Shown piece after piece: positions 22,371 through 34,711 of a DNA stretch of 64,000 nucleotides. Source of the stretch: Serripes groenlandicus. Taxonomy: Eukaryota > Mollusca > Bivalvia > Cardiida > Cardiidae. Each line of letters begins with the position of its first letter. Position 1 is the first letter of the stretch. The notes below the pieces were generated by a model. That model had not been told where the DNA came from, did not search any database, and saw nothing but the letters and a program-made list of their open reading frames with translations. The DNA lies in NCBI GenBank assembly GCA_031761405.1, contig JASEVX010000013.1, positions 51,771,956-51,835,955 on the forward strand, read 5' to 3'. Made by a program: the position numbers and the translations under genes.

Positions 22371-22831
22371 ACATACCTTTAAGGGATACGTAGGTTTTTG
22401 GTCTGGACTCGGTGTGTGTAACAACTTGCACTTTTCCTTCTTAATACTCCTAATCGTTACACAATCGGTTCAAAACCCATCGCCTTTCTCTTCCATAGAA
22501 GCGTACGGACATGTTGGAACAGATCTAAAGCCCCGTCTACCATTTTTGACGCAATACATTGTAAGGGTTTAATCGGGCTGAGTATAGGAAATAATACAAA
22601 TTTAATCGTTTAAATTGATGTCCCGAACACAAACCTTTTGAATCAACCCTTTCGTATTGAAACTAATTGTACGGCATCATATTATGGTATTGCCTTCACT
22701 GCATGAATAAATTGGTATAAATACCTTATAATAATGGCTTATGTGAACAGTTAATTGTTTGTAAAAGGTCTTGTCTCACGGATCCATATTTTTCTGTGAT
22801 TGTAAATGAAATAAGAGTTGTCGGAAGACAA
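22371..22831. other. No gene seen
   Basis: Shared with 50461-50929 in the other arm. A 111-codon frame exists only on the right-arm copy (50661-50996), so it is not conserved and not accepted. Confidence 0.35.
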
Positions 22832-23566
22832 TAAAGCTCGCCTATCAGGGCATCGTCTATCAGGGCCTACTTCAGAACAGCTATAGCATTAGGTAAAGTC
22901 ACACAGTATCACCTATTGCAAGATAATACACCTTTTCAATAGTTGCATGCAAATGTTAACCAAGTCCATACAGGCCCTTTTGGGCCTTTTAAATATGTAA
23001 GTTTGTTTGTAATACGATGTATGCTGATAGTGAACATAGTACCGAAGACTTACAGTATCAGATAAAACCACACATGACCCTGAATAAGTGTGTGAAGTTA
23101 CAAAGCAACAACATACACAGTGTCTGAGAAAAGGCCTTGCACGCAAAGGCTTGACCAAAATTCTAATTCCAAAAAGGGGTCGATTCAGTCAAAATATATT
23201 CAGAGTTATGGGACTTGACATACAAGGTCATATAATGACATTGAATAAGTGTGTGAAGTTTCAAAGCAACAGCATACACACACAGTGTTTGAGAAATGGC
23301 CTTGCACGCAAAGGTTTGACCAAAATATTAGTCCAAAAAGGGGCACAATTCAGTCAAATCCATTTCAGAGTTATGGGACTTAACATACAAGGTCACTTAA
23401 TGACCCTGAATAAGTTTGTGAAGAAGTTTCAAAGCAACAGAATACACAGTGTCTGAGAAAAGGCCCTCGCACGCAAAGGTTTGACCAAGCTGGCAATGCA
23501 ACGCCAAAGCCAACGCGTGGTGATTACCATAAGCTCCCCTATTTCTTTCGAATAGGCGAGCTTAAA
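22832..23566. mobile_element. Terminal-inverted-repeat element with three tandem cores (left)
   Basis: It starts AAGCTCGCCTAT and ends ATAGGCGAGCTT, a 12-bp inverted pair. Inside are three cores of about 160 bp with GTGTGAAGTTTCAAAGCAAC, GGCCTTGCACGCAAAGG, and AGAGTTATGGGACTT...ACAAGGTCA. It codes for nothing. The mirror copy is 49726-50460. The layout parallels the AGCTCACCT elements, with different sequence. Confidence 0.7.
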
Positions 23567-24124
23567 TTGGCAGACATCTACGGTATTACTTTTATTGTTT
23601 TGAGAAATAAGACTTCAGGCTTCATCATCCCAGCGTTTTTTGAACGAACATTGATTCTGGAATGTCTTGATTCACATATCTAAAGTAATCTATAATTGAG
23701 GGGCGTAACAGGAAAATCAACCACTATGCATTGGCGACCAGTCTAGATCCAGATCACTCCAGCATCCGATCCGATCTGGATCTTAATTATTCGTTAATTA
23801 ATTTAAAAAGCCATGAACAAGCCTTTGACATACAGTATACATTTAAATTGCATAGTATCATAGTCCAGAAGATGGTTTTCGTAGAGAACAAATCCAATAA
23901 TGAGTATACAGTGTGATTTTAGCATCAGAATAGTGCACTGTATTGAATTAACAGCGGTAAACGGCTTTTGGGATTTTTGTAAATACACACACTTTTGAAC
24001 CTTTTGCATATTTATGGAGTTTAAAGGGTTCAATCGATGTTGAGTATTTTATGATTAAGGGTTAAATCGGTGTTTATTATCGTAAATGATACTTGTTTAC
24101 ATTAAAACTTAACCAAATTCATAC
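23567..24124. other. No gene seen
   Basis: Non-coding sequence mirrored in the other arm (49151-49725). GATCCAGATCACTCC near 23750 and GATCCGATCTGGATC form a small palindromic cluster. Confidence 0.3.
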
Positions 24125-24835
<711 letters not shown>

Positions 24836-25209
24836 CTCGATTTTCATCTCAGTATTTGTTAGAAATATATAGCATCAGATGTGCAAAAGTCATTATAAAA
24901 ATATGTTTAGCACGTTATAATTGCGAGTTGTGAGAAAATATGTATTTATATAGAGAAATAAAAAACCCATAAGTAATTGTTCAGGTTATGTAATACAGAT
25001 AATTGTAAATGATAATTACAAATAGACGTGTATTGTTAGGCTCTGTTGGTTGTTACGGCAAGTTGTGGTGAAGATGGATGAATACATATGCACCTCTTCA
25101 ATATAATATATAGTTTGAATTTAAACTTAGTTTGAATTTCCAATATAGATATATGCAACACACATTGTTTCAATGTATGATTTTGATATTTATTACAGAT
25201 AGACGAGAA

Positions 25210-27332
25210 ATGGGCGATAAGAATGAAACATTGTCTAAATGTCTACACGAAGTACTTGATGTTATAGGTGCATCTGAGTACACCCGAGAAAAGTTTTGGG
25301 AGGGTGCTATGGTACACGAAATAACAAGAACGTTCGAAGACGGTATGTATTCAAAACTGTGCATCAAAATGTCATACTACCGAGTTGGGAGTAGATACGA
25401 AGGGACACTACACCAGGTTTTCATTCCGATGTCGATTGTATATATTGTACGACGAAACTACTGTAGTAGAGAATGTTTTTCGAATCTAAACGAGAGGGAT
25501 TTTTTCTGCTTATTTTAAAGTGTGAAGACACCAGACCTGGATATGTTCGTCTTCAGATTTTAAAGATAAATGTCCGCTTACATTTGGAAAGGGCATTATG
25601 TCAGAGGATAGATACTCTATCGATAGGAAAGGTAGAGTATGTGCTATCCACCTCCAAACTTATGTTGACCAAAGATATCTCGTAACGGTCCAGCGAAAAC
25701 GATTCGGGTGATAACTATTATTGTCAATTGATCAAGTAGAAGCATATAGGTGTCGACAGATACCGAGGTCAGCCAATTCCTGGTTACACAGGATACGGAA
25801 ATACGGCTGGCCATCACAGAAACAACTTAAAGCAATAGGTTTATATGGTTGTTCTCTTGTTGGTGTTGGACATCCTCATAATAACAACAGTCTAGCGAAT
25901 GGAGAATTTCCTTCTCACTTCAAGAACGTGACCTCATGTCAAGTCTTAACGAAACGGCAACACAAGTGTTATGTTCTCCTGAAGAGATAAAGAGGGATAT
26001 CATAGAACAAAAGGCCGGTGAATCTATATCATCATATCATTGTAAAACAAGTCTTTTTTATACAATCGAAAATTCGCAAGAAACATTTTTTGGACTAATG
26101 ATAAGCTTAAACTGTGTGTACAGCAGTGTCTTAAGCGACTATTTATTTGGGTGAAGGCAAGAAATTGTCCAAATTATTTTATTCCTGAGGAGAATATGTT
26201 CGATAAGCTCAGCATAGTGACTCTGGAAAAAATAGAGTATGTTTTAAACGAATATAATAGAGAGTGATATCAAGTGTTTATATTCACTTATTTGTGACAA
26301 TGTTGGATGAACTTCTGAAATCTAAATTGTGTGGTTGATGAACTGGTATGTAGTCTGGCTAATACGAGTACGTCGTTCTCTGCCAAGATATCTGGTATGC
26401 TATACTATTACAGATACATCTATGAATTAAGGAACAGGTTAATGGGACACATAGACACAGGTTATATGAATGGGGTGATGCAACTTCTGCTATATCTACA
26501 ACATACGAACCATGTCACAGAACATACTACGAGAGACGTAAGAATGGCATTTGACTCTATAATTCCGCATATACAATTACAATACACACAGTGTATGTAT
26601 GTCCAGTACTTGTCACAAGGAAACTTGTCCGACCTGCGGTCTATGACAATTACAAGTATAATCCCAGAAAGTATTGACTGTGACCTTATCTCGTTAAAGT
26701 TATCTTTAGCATCTTTATATATTCAGTTTGAACAGTATCACGAGGAGTGCAGGCGCATTCTAGTGTTATGTGAAAAAGAAATAGAACCATTTGTGATATC
26801 TGTGTGTCCCTGCACCGCAAGGATGTTTTCTATGAATATCACTCTAGCTAAAAAACTAAGTTTTACTGACATGTCAAGCAAAGAATTCAGACGACATTGC
26901 ACCACAGGCTGTATGGTATTTCATCCATCTCAAGCTAGTCTTGTCCATGGAGCTCTTCAATACGAGATGTTTCGTATTGTGTTCACACAACCTGGATCTG
27001 AATTGGGAATTAAACAGGACTACTGGTTAAACTGGATTACGGTAGATTCAATAATATATCTGTATTTTCTACAATATTTACTTTACTCTAATAACAAAGA
27101 TCATGCAGAAAAAGAAACAGCCATGCATAAACTAATGCACGTTATCGAAACAGACACCGACCTTGGACACAGAGAGACAGCATTGAACCTGTTGGGCTGG
27201 ATATGTCTACAGATAAATGAATTACAAGCCGCATGGAGATGCTTTTGTTTATCATGGAAAGAAAGGCCATTTAAAAATGCAGCTAAATGGCATATATTAA
27301 TTTTACTGAGTAAAATAATAAATAAAACATAG
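25210..27332 (+). pseudogene. cGAS-like gene B, frame-disrupted copy
   Basis: The start context (ATTACAG acceptor, then ATG at 25210) and the protein are those of the cGAS-like family. VGSRYEG, ANSWLHRIRKYGWPS and the 333-residue C-terminal part from 26331 on are all readable. The frame breaks several times between 25400 and 26350, always by one base (a missing A in the GGGACACTAC region, a missing C at ATTCGGG, extra bases near 26250-26335). The last 900 bp are clean. The D-x-D region falls in a shifted frame. Residue-level agreement with B' is very high, so the breaks may be consensus errors near a contig end rather than true decay. Upstream and downstream repeats match the other gene units. 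Confidence 0.8.
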
Positions 27333-27430
27333 GGTTAGCATGATGGAGACCATCGTGATGTCATAGTTTCTTTATATATTGGTATAAAACTTGAGCATTG
27401 AAGTTGAGGGTTATCGTGATATATATGAGT

Positions 27431-27814
27431 CGCGTCCGGGGATTTAAGATCGCAATGCATCTGTGTACAGTCAAGACTAAAGTGTGGAATCCACCTTGGC
27501 AGAGGAGTTAGCGTCGGGTATTTAAGATCTTAACGTATCTGTGTACAGTCAAGACTAAAGCGTGGAATTCACCTTGGCAGAGGAGTTAGCGTCGGGTATT
27601 TAAGATCTTAACGTATCTGTGTACAGTCAAGACTAAAGCGTGGAATTCACCTTGGCAGAGGAGTTAGCGTCGGGTATTTAAGATCTTAACGTATCTGTGT
27701 ACAGTCAAGACTAAAGCGTGGAATTCACCTTGGCAGAGGAGTTAGCGTCGGGTATTTAAGATCTTAACGTATCTGCGTACAGTCAAGACTAAAGCGTGGA
27801 ATCCACCTTAGCAG
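27431..27814 (+). repeat. 78-bp tandem array downstream of gene B
   Basis: About five units of ATTTAAGATCTTAACGTATC, then TGTGTACAGTC, GCGTGGAATTCACC and TTGGCAGAGGAGTTAGCGTC, period 78 bp. The last part is homologous to the A box of the SINE at 15662 (TGGCCGAGCTGTTAGCATC), so the monomer is SINE flank plus half-head. The array runs into the assembly gap. The right-arm array is 45316-45890. Confidence 0.9.
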
Positions 27815-28014
27815 NNNNNNNNNNNNNNNNNNNNNNNNNNNNNNNNNNNNNNNNNNNNNNNNNNNNNNNNNNNNNNNNNNNNNNNNNNNNNNNNNNNNNN
27901 NNNNNNNNNNNNNNNNNNNNNNNNNNNNNNNNNNNNNNNNNNNNNNNNNNNNNNNNNNNNNNNNNNNNNNNNNNNNNNNNNNNNNNNNNNNNNNNNNNNN
28001 NNNNNNNNNNNNNN
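27815..28014. other. Assembly gap, 200 N
   Basis: Exactly 200 N, a typical fixed-size scaffold join of unknown true length. The left contig ends inside the 78-bp array. The right contig starts with unrelated sequence. Confidence 0.99.
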
Positions 28015-28529
28015 CTATCTTACCCCCATTTTGACGAATCACCGCGCAATGGTATGCTATCAAGTTACTTTTAAAATCACAATTACTAGTTCAGATTTGT
28101 CAAAATAAGACTAGAATGTGTTAAAAGATGCTTTTTTTAGGTAAACAACAATTCATGGCCTGGTGGCCGCCATTTGTAATTCTATGTCGCATAGCAACGA
28201 ACCGTTTGGTTATGTTTAAAATGCGGATATATAGTCTACATTATGAATACAACTCCACAGTATATAATGTACTTTTCAGTCAACTTATATGAGTGCCTGG
28301 TTCCTTCCAATACACAACGATTTCGAAAACAGTGTGACAAGAGCAGAAATTGCTCATATAAGCATGATTGTTATATTCTTTAATTTTCATTCTCACACTA
28401 GCGGCCTATCTATGGCAATCGGACCTTTCCCCGGGAGTATGTTAATACTTGTATCCTCACTAACTTTAAGGCACGCACTTCTTACCATTATAAAAGACGG
28501 AGAAAGATACCTAGAATATTCATAAATTC
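28015..28529. other. No gene seen
   Basis: Non-repetitive sequence with a 78-codon frame (28289-28525) that shows no recognisable domain. Confidence 0.3.
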
Positions 28530-28780
28530 GAAATCAGGTTAAGAAATTAATCAGAAAAACAAAATATAACATGGAAAAGGACATAGCGAGAAATGCAAAA
28601 AATAACCCACAAGAATTCTGACACCTCTAAAGGAAAAATCCAATCCGTAATATCAGAACTCAAATATGGTCACAACAAAATGAGAAAAAGAAAAAAGCAG
28701 GAGTCCTAGCTAACCTTTTAGCGGCGTCATAATTCAAGAACCTGAGGGTTCCACCATGTTACAAAAGTCACGAAATAAAT
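28530..28780 (+). pseudogene. LINE fossil, segment preceding the reverse transcriptase
   Basis: Translation gives QVKKLIRKTKYNMEKDIARN, AKNNPQEF and, after a stop, KAGVLANL. These match the linker just before the RT domain in Jockey/CR1-like LINEs. Stops and frame changes show it is dead. The RT part resumes at about 30590, so roughly 1.8 kb of foreign sequence separates the two. Confidence 0.65.
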
Positions 28781-29203
28781 GAAGGGGAGACCGGGACTAG
28801 TTTATACCCATTTTAGTATTTGGGTTATTATTCTTTTAATTTTATCATAAAGGAAATTCTGAGAGGATACTATAAAAACACGTTTCATAGCTTATTAAAA
28901 CAAAAACAAAACAATTTAAGACAGTTAAAGCATTTTAACTAAATAAAATACAGTCAATTTGTCTACCAAAAACGTATATATCAATTAGCCCCGTTGTCGG
29001 TGCTAATTGATACATAAAGTAGGGCTACTTGATACATATTAAGATTCAGCAAGAAAACCCTTCATCGTCATCCGATATACAGTTAAGGCAAACAAACACA
29101 TCGAGGGCTTGGCGTGAAACGGTTGTAACTAAAATTGGTATTTTTTTACCAAGATTAATCAACTCGCCATAAAGTCTTTATAAGCGTTAAATCATTTTTC
29201 TTG
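28781..29203. other. Spacer with a small hairpin
   Basis: AT-rich sequence. A perfect 11-bp stem, TATCAATTAGC/GCTAATTGATA, lies at 28979-29012. No gene seen. Confidence 0.4.
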
Positions 29204-29270
29204 GTAAACAATGTAAATTAAGGTGCCATTGCTCGTTCTGAGCAATGGCACCTAAATTTGCATTGTTTAC
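29204..29270. repeat. Perfect 14-bp hairpin with extended flanks
   Basis: AGGTGCCATTGCTC (29221-29234) pairs exactly with GAGCAATGGCACCT (29240-29253) around GTTCT. GTAAACAATG and CATTGTTTAC extend the pairing outward after a short mismatch. It could be a MITE end or a structured repeat. Confidence 0.85.
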
Positions 29271-29272
29271 AA

Positions 29273-29669
29273 AGGGGTCAAAATTGCCCCTAAACCAGGG
29301 TTTTCAAAATGTGTTTCTTTTTGCCATTAGGGGCGAGAAGTTTGTTTCTTATTGCTAGAACATTTAGAAGCCTTCCTTGCTTTGAGACTTTGTTCATCTT
29401 ATATTGCTTCATTTTCTGATGCATCGGTAAGTATTGCGCACTTTCGCTTTCTGCACCATTTTCATACCAAGGAACCGGAATTTGCTTTAGATAAAGGCCG
29501 AATTGATTCGTGGCAATATGCAAAACCTGTTTTAACATGGGTTGTTGGGGGACTCCTTATTTATTCCCTGAATGTAGGATTATTGTCAGTGATAGTATCT
29601 AAATTCTTCGTAGCACATTGTAATGCGCACCAGCATTTTGACCGTAAAAAAACAACACAAATTTGACCC
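29273..29669. mobile_element. Possible 400-bp inverted-repeat element
   Basis: AAGGGGTCAAAATT at 29273 and AAATTTGACCCCTT near 29656 form a terminal inverted pair of about 12 bp. The interior has overlapping open frames on both strands (about 80-100 codons), none with a recognised domain. No transposase. Confidence 0.4.
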
Positions 29670-29800
29670 CTTGGCTGTATACCAGGACGCCGTGGTTGAA
29701 CAAGAGTTGGTGTGACCTTGTCATCATGCATTTGATGCACCAAACCATTCACTTTGAATGTATTGTAAAGCATACCAAGGATGGCATCGATATATATAGG

Positions 29801-29950
29801 ATCCATCATGAGTTTTCTTTGGAGATCAAGATTTCTTAAATGAGTCTAGAAAAAGACGGTTATTAACCGAGCCTCTTGGCGAGGTTAATAACTCTCTTTT
29901 TCGAGACGAATTTAAGAAATCTTCTCCAAAGAAAAACGAGTGATGGATTC
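29801..29950. repeat. 150-nt imperfect hairpin
   Basis: Two arms of about 73 nt pair around a 4-nt loop at about 29874-29877. Anchors are ATCCATCA/TGATGGAT at the base, TTTCTTTGGAGA/TCTCCAAAGAAA, AGATTTCTTAAA/TTTAAGAAATCT and GGTTATTAACCGAGCC/GGCGAGGTTAATAAC at the apex. The apex resembles those at 16278 and 43682. TGACGTCA follows at about 30212. Confidence 0.9.
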
Positions 29951-30589
29951 TTTTTATCACCTAAACAGTGTGTTTTAATGAAAAATATTGACAACATCAA
30001 AACAAAGACCGAATAACCTATTCTTCATGAGAACTTGTGATTCACCGCATAAAAAAGTAGTCCTCATCATTTTTGAATAAGAAGAAAAAAAAAACAATGT
30101 TTTAAACAATTAAGACTCGTTATTTATTCAAATTAACGTATTATTGCATTTTTCAATGTGTAAAATTTAACAACTTAACAATAAACATAATAAAGATAAA
30201 GGTCAAAATGACGTCATCATTAGTCGCGTGTATGACGTTTTTTACGATATCACACGTGTATGATATCGTTGTTCCGTGATTTGTTCTCAACTTGAAAATA
30301 AGGGTATTTATGTGATAATATTATCTGTGTTATACTGCTGATGCTGGATGTAGTTTTGTATGTCGTTCTTCAATTGTCTACCGCTTGTTAAACATGTCTG
30401 ACAAGAAGCAGAATGTGTTTCTGCCTCATCGTAGAGTAGTTTGCTTACATCTGCAAAAGTGACGGCATATAGCCTATTATGATATTATACCTTTCAAAAG
30501 TGCAGGTAACAAGCACTGTCCATCTAACAGTGCACAAATTAAACCGTATTCCAAGGAGCCCGTTTTCAATAGTTGCACATTTATCAATT
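29951..30589. other. AT-rich, no gene
   Basis: Contains TGACGTCA (near 30212) and an ACGATATCACACG...TGATATCGT inverted pair (30242-30272). It probably belongs with the hairpin at 29801 to one inserted element. Confidence 0.35.
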
Positions 30590-31680
30590 GCCCGAATACT
30601 GAATATCCTTTGAGGAAAAGGAAAGTAAGATAAATCCTTGAAGATCTCAACCGAAATATAATCACCAGGTCCAGATGAACTGCACCCAAAAGCCCGCAAA
30701 GAACTAAAACATGTTGTATCGAAACCTCTAACCATAATCTTTAACTCATCACTGGAACAATATCAATTACCAAATATATGTTAAACGGGGAAGATAACTA
30801 CACTCTTTAAAAAGGGGAGATAAATGAGACGCAGGAAACTATCGACGTCTCACCCTGACTAGCTTAACACGCAACTTGTAACACACTAAGGTTAGATATA
30901 TACACGTGAGGCAGTAGCTCCACTGAACAGTATAGCTATATACGGGGTGGGGATTAATCACGTGTATATGACGACAGCCCTGTTGTATATAATGTATGTT
31001 TTTTTGGGGGAGCACCCGGAGAGTAGATACAGACAGTCTTGAGAGAGTCGTGGGACTCAAGGGTTAACCTTAGAAATGATACCATCATAACAAAACCAAC
31101 CGAAACACCACTATGCGATCTTATTTATTTACCTGTGTTTTTTCTTCATGGACAATATGATGTTGCTGGCCAGAGTGCTACAAACTCCATGGAAAAACTA
31201 GTGAGAAACATCATAGTCAACCAAATGGTGGACAACAAACTATTCAGATAAGTAAAGAGTATTAATGATATAAAGTGTTTTACTGACTTTCTTCCCTTTG
31301 GAAGTCCTACTATACAAAGTATTCATCAATAAACAATTCGGTTTCTTCTCTGGTAGATCAACAACCCTATATAACAGTTATTAAAAGTCATAGACGATTT
31401 GACAGACATACTCGATACATACAGGTGGCACCATTGTCTGCGCATTCATGAACGTCGTGAAAGCCTTTTACAAGGTACCGCAAACAAGACTAATAAAGAA
31501 AATAGAATCCTACAACATAAATGCAGAAACTATAAATTGGGTATAGGATTTTCATACTAACAGAAACAATTTAAGACCCGAATGGTATATATATGAAACA
31601 ATCTGCCCAATGAAGTAGTGTCAGCAAAGAATTTTCAACCGGGTTTCTTGTTGGACGAATTCTGGGAAAGTTAAGCAGTC
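30590..31680 (+). pseudogene. LINE reverse transcriptase fossil
   Basis: Readable pieces in shifting frames are SPGPDELHPKARKEL, then KPLTIIFNSSLEQYQLP, MEKLVRNIIVNQMVDNKLF, QFGFFSGRSTTLYN, IVCAFMNVVKAFYKVPQTRL and IKKIESYNINAETINWV. These are the ordered landmarks of a Jockey/CR1-like RT domain. The F-x-DD catalytic region lies beyond the last readable piece. Many stops; not functional. Confidence 0.75.
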
Positions 31681-31739
31681 AAATATGATTATACCACATA
31701 TTTAATTATATCTAAACAGTGCGGAAGTCACGTCAATTC

Positions 31740-32280
31740 GCGTTTCATAGATGAAAATACAGAGATGGATATGTTGGCGAACATGCCAGCTTCCATACGC
31801 GTTCCTTACGTATACTACTCGAAAGACAGGTACGATAGTATCGGCAGATAGATATATAGATAACATCTCCTTTCGCCACAATGTTTCAAATTTTTACTTT
31901 TATTTGCTGAGATTTTCGAAAGGAACCGAGCTCTCATCAATATTTAACTACTATCTAAATTTGGTGAAAATCAGATAGTAAATTTATGGAGCCTCTACTG
32001 TGTTCAATAGCAATTTTGACAATGTCAAGGGCCATAATCCTGTCTGTCATGGGCGGATCTGGCTGGTTTGCGAAAGGAACCGAGCTCTCATGGATATCTA
32101 ACTACTGTATACGTTTGATAGACATACAATCAAAACTGAAGACTTTATCGCGTTCACAAGCAATTGTTTACGGACGAACGGACGGACGCACGTACGTAAT
32201 TACACACGCACGGACGACGGACACAACGCCATGTCATAAGCTCTTCTGGCTTTTGGCCAGTAGAGCTAAAGATTCATCAA
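31740..32280 (+). mobile_element. Dispersed repeat with hairpin end
   Basis: Two similar segments share CGAAAGGAACCGAGCTCTCA (31917 and 32069). An ACGGACGGACGCACG simple run follows. The end is CATAAGCTCTTCTGGC...GGCCAGTAGAGCT, a small hairpin. There is no coding frame of note. Confidence 0.5.
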
Positions 32281-32532
32281 AGAATACAATAAAAATCTCA
32301 ATGCTTTTGCATTTATATACTATAGGCCTACTAGGACGTCTTTACGAAATAAACATAGTGAAAAGGACATAATGTCATTGATCAGAAATTACTATTGTCT
32401 TCATGACAATTTTATATTTGTCTGTATTCAATGAAAACAAAACAAGAACAATCTTCTGCTGTTGCGGCTCTAGCAGCAGTGCCGCAGACTGTGTTTTAGC
32501 TTGAAGCACCCAGACTATGGTCTATCAGACAC

Positions 32533-33310
32533 ATGGGAGATAACAATCGAATTACCAATTTAAGCTTTCTCCTTCAAAAAGTGGACTCTTCTGCTTCGTT
32601 CAGGAGTACTGTCAACTTAAGACTGTATGATCATTTTATACAAAATTGGAGAAGTACAATTAATAATTCCAGTAACTGTCTAAATTACAGGATTTATAAA
32701 CAGGATTTTTGTTTTGAGCCATACTTCAGCAAGTTACCTATGAATTTAGCTTAAATTCTCTTCAAATTTAGAAGTATGAATCACAAACTTCCTATTGAAA
32801 AAGGAAGATTCGATGATATTCCAAGAGAACTTAGAACTTGTAACCTGTGTCCTAGTAACTCTCTAGGTGACGAATTTCATTATATTTTTGTATGTTTTTG
32901 TATGTTCACATTTAGTTAATACAAGAAAGTTGTATCTTGATAAATATTACTATGAACATCCAAGTGCTTTAAAATTTGAAAACATAATGAACCAAAGTAT
33001 TAGGGATATCCTTATGAAACTTGCCATATTTTGCAAAAATATTATGTTATTATTTAAATAATGTTAACTTGTTAGACTTAAGTCTTTTCTTTTTTTTTCC
33101 GCAATGATTTTTGATTTTGATTTTTCTCTCTCATCCTCCATTACATCATGGAGTTGTATTACCATTTATAATTTGTTGTATATTATTTGCCATTTTGTAT
33201 TATTTAGTTTTTACATATTATTTGCCATTTTGTATTATTTCGTATTCATGTACTGTTTCATGTTGTCACATGCCCATATGGGCCTTGACTTATTCAAATA
33301 AAACCTTGAA
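32533..33310 (+). pseudogene. 3' end of a second LINE
   Basis: LFKFRSMNHKLPIEKGRFDD, then CNLCPSNSLGDEFHYIFVC, gives the C-x2-C...H-x4-C segment found at the C-terminus of some LINE polymerases. It follows an in-frame TAA, with frame breaks beyond. The tail has two copies of ATATTATTTGCCATTTTGTA and ends GGGCCTTGACTTATTCAAAT followed by AAAACCTTGAAACC. The family differs from the RT fossil at 30590 by inference only. Confidence 0.6.
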
Positions 33311-33860
33311 ACCTTCGCAGAGTTGTCTTTCCTTACACTCAATTTCAATGACCCGATAGGTAGAGGAATGTCGTAAATCAAGTACTATTTCCATAACAGA
33401 CAGCTGACATTCTGGGCGTTACTACCAGCGAAGATACAGATAAGCTAACGACATCGCTCTTTCTGATACTGAGTTCCATTGATCGCCATCTAAGGATGCA
33501 GCTTCTTGCATGCCGTATAAAATACAAATACACGTGTCCCCACGATGATTTAATGTGAGCAAAACTCAAATGCGAAAAAAAGTACCGTAAGATTTTTGTC
33601 TCCACATTACATTCCATAGTCTAAGAGACAATGAGAGACAATAAATGTCCACACCGTATTCATTATCTCCCTCTTTCTCTCTCTTCCCCCTGTCTGTCTC
33701 GCTCACTTTTAACTGTCTCGTACTCATAAATAGTCGTAACGTTTTGTTCTAAATTTAAATTTCGTGTGAAACAGTAATATATCTGACCTGAAGTGATTTG
33801 TATATAAAATAGTGGTTGTAATGCAACAACTATCCATATTATAAGGATTTCATACCATTC
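33311..33860. other. No gene seen
   Basis: Contains a short pyrimidine-rich run (33660-33710). No supported frame. Confidence 0.3.
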
Positions 33861-34195
33861 TTGAATTATAGATATATATATATGAGAATTGAAATTTCAG
33901 TGAGAATTAAGATCTCCCTTTTCTCACGACTATTTCAATTATTTTATTCTAAATTTACCGATAATTGTTATAAAATATTATTGTCAAATTCCCTATTGAA
34001 GCCATTTCTGTATAAAATAGTCATTATACTAAAACAAGTACCCTTACAAGGCTTTATTACAAATCTTGAATTATAAATATACATCTGAGACTTGAAATTT
34101 CACTGAAAATTAAGTCTCTCTCTATTGTCATGGCTATTTGAATTATTTCTATTCTGATTTCACCGGTAATTGTAATAAAATATTATTACTATCCA
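33861..34195. repeat. Diverged two-copy repeat, about 205 bp
   Basis: GAATTATAGATATA...GAGAATTGAAATTTCAGTGA near 33860 and GAATTATAAATATA...GACTTGAAATTTCACTGA near 34065 are diverged copies, each followed by a CTATTTSAATTATTT motif. Confidence 0.55.
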
Positions 34196-34203
34196 TATTA
34201 TAG

Positions 34204-34711
34204 CAGGGCTATTTTGCCGTATATGGCTATAGTGAAAACTTAAAAAAAAAAATCCTCCAAAAGTATTAGGCCAATTTTCAAATGATTTTGTAGAAATATT
34301 CCTTGGTAGACCCTCTTTTAGATTCCTTCAAGCCATGTTGATTGGTCGAAAATCATGGCCGCCGAAAGTGTCATGCCGATTTTCAAATAATTTTGTAGAA
34401 ATGTTTCTAGGTTGACCATCTATCAGATTCTTTCAAGCCATGTAGATTGGTTGAAAACTATGGCCGCCATAGGGCAGGGCTATTTTGACTTATATGGCTA
34501 TAGTGAAGACTTAAAAAATCTTCTTCTCCGAAAGTGTCGAGCTGATTTTCAAATAATTTTGTAGCAATGTTCCTAGGGTGACCCTCTATCAGATTCCTTC
34601 AAGCCATGTTGATTGGTCAAAAAACATGACCACCAGGGGGCGGGCTGTTTGGAGATTTAAGTTTTGCCTAACGGTAGTGGAGCGATACTGGCCCTATTAG
34701 GCCTCTTGTTT
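34204..34711 (+). mobile_element. 3' fragment of the ATGGCCGCCA-core element
   Basis: Three core units of the family seen at 6332-8737 (AGGGCTATTTTGCC, TTTTCAAATAATTTTGTAG, AAGCCATGTTGATTGG). The end is GCGATACTGGCCCTATTAGG followed by CCTCTTGTTT. The 5' end is lost. Confidence 0.7.

Noticed and set aside
29352..29666. 104-codon frame with a hydrophobic stretch
   Set aside because: Lies inside a small inverted-repeat element with overlapping frames on both strands; no recognised domain.
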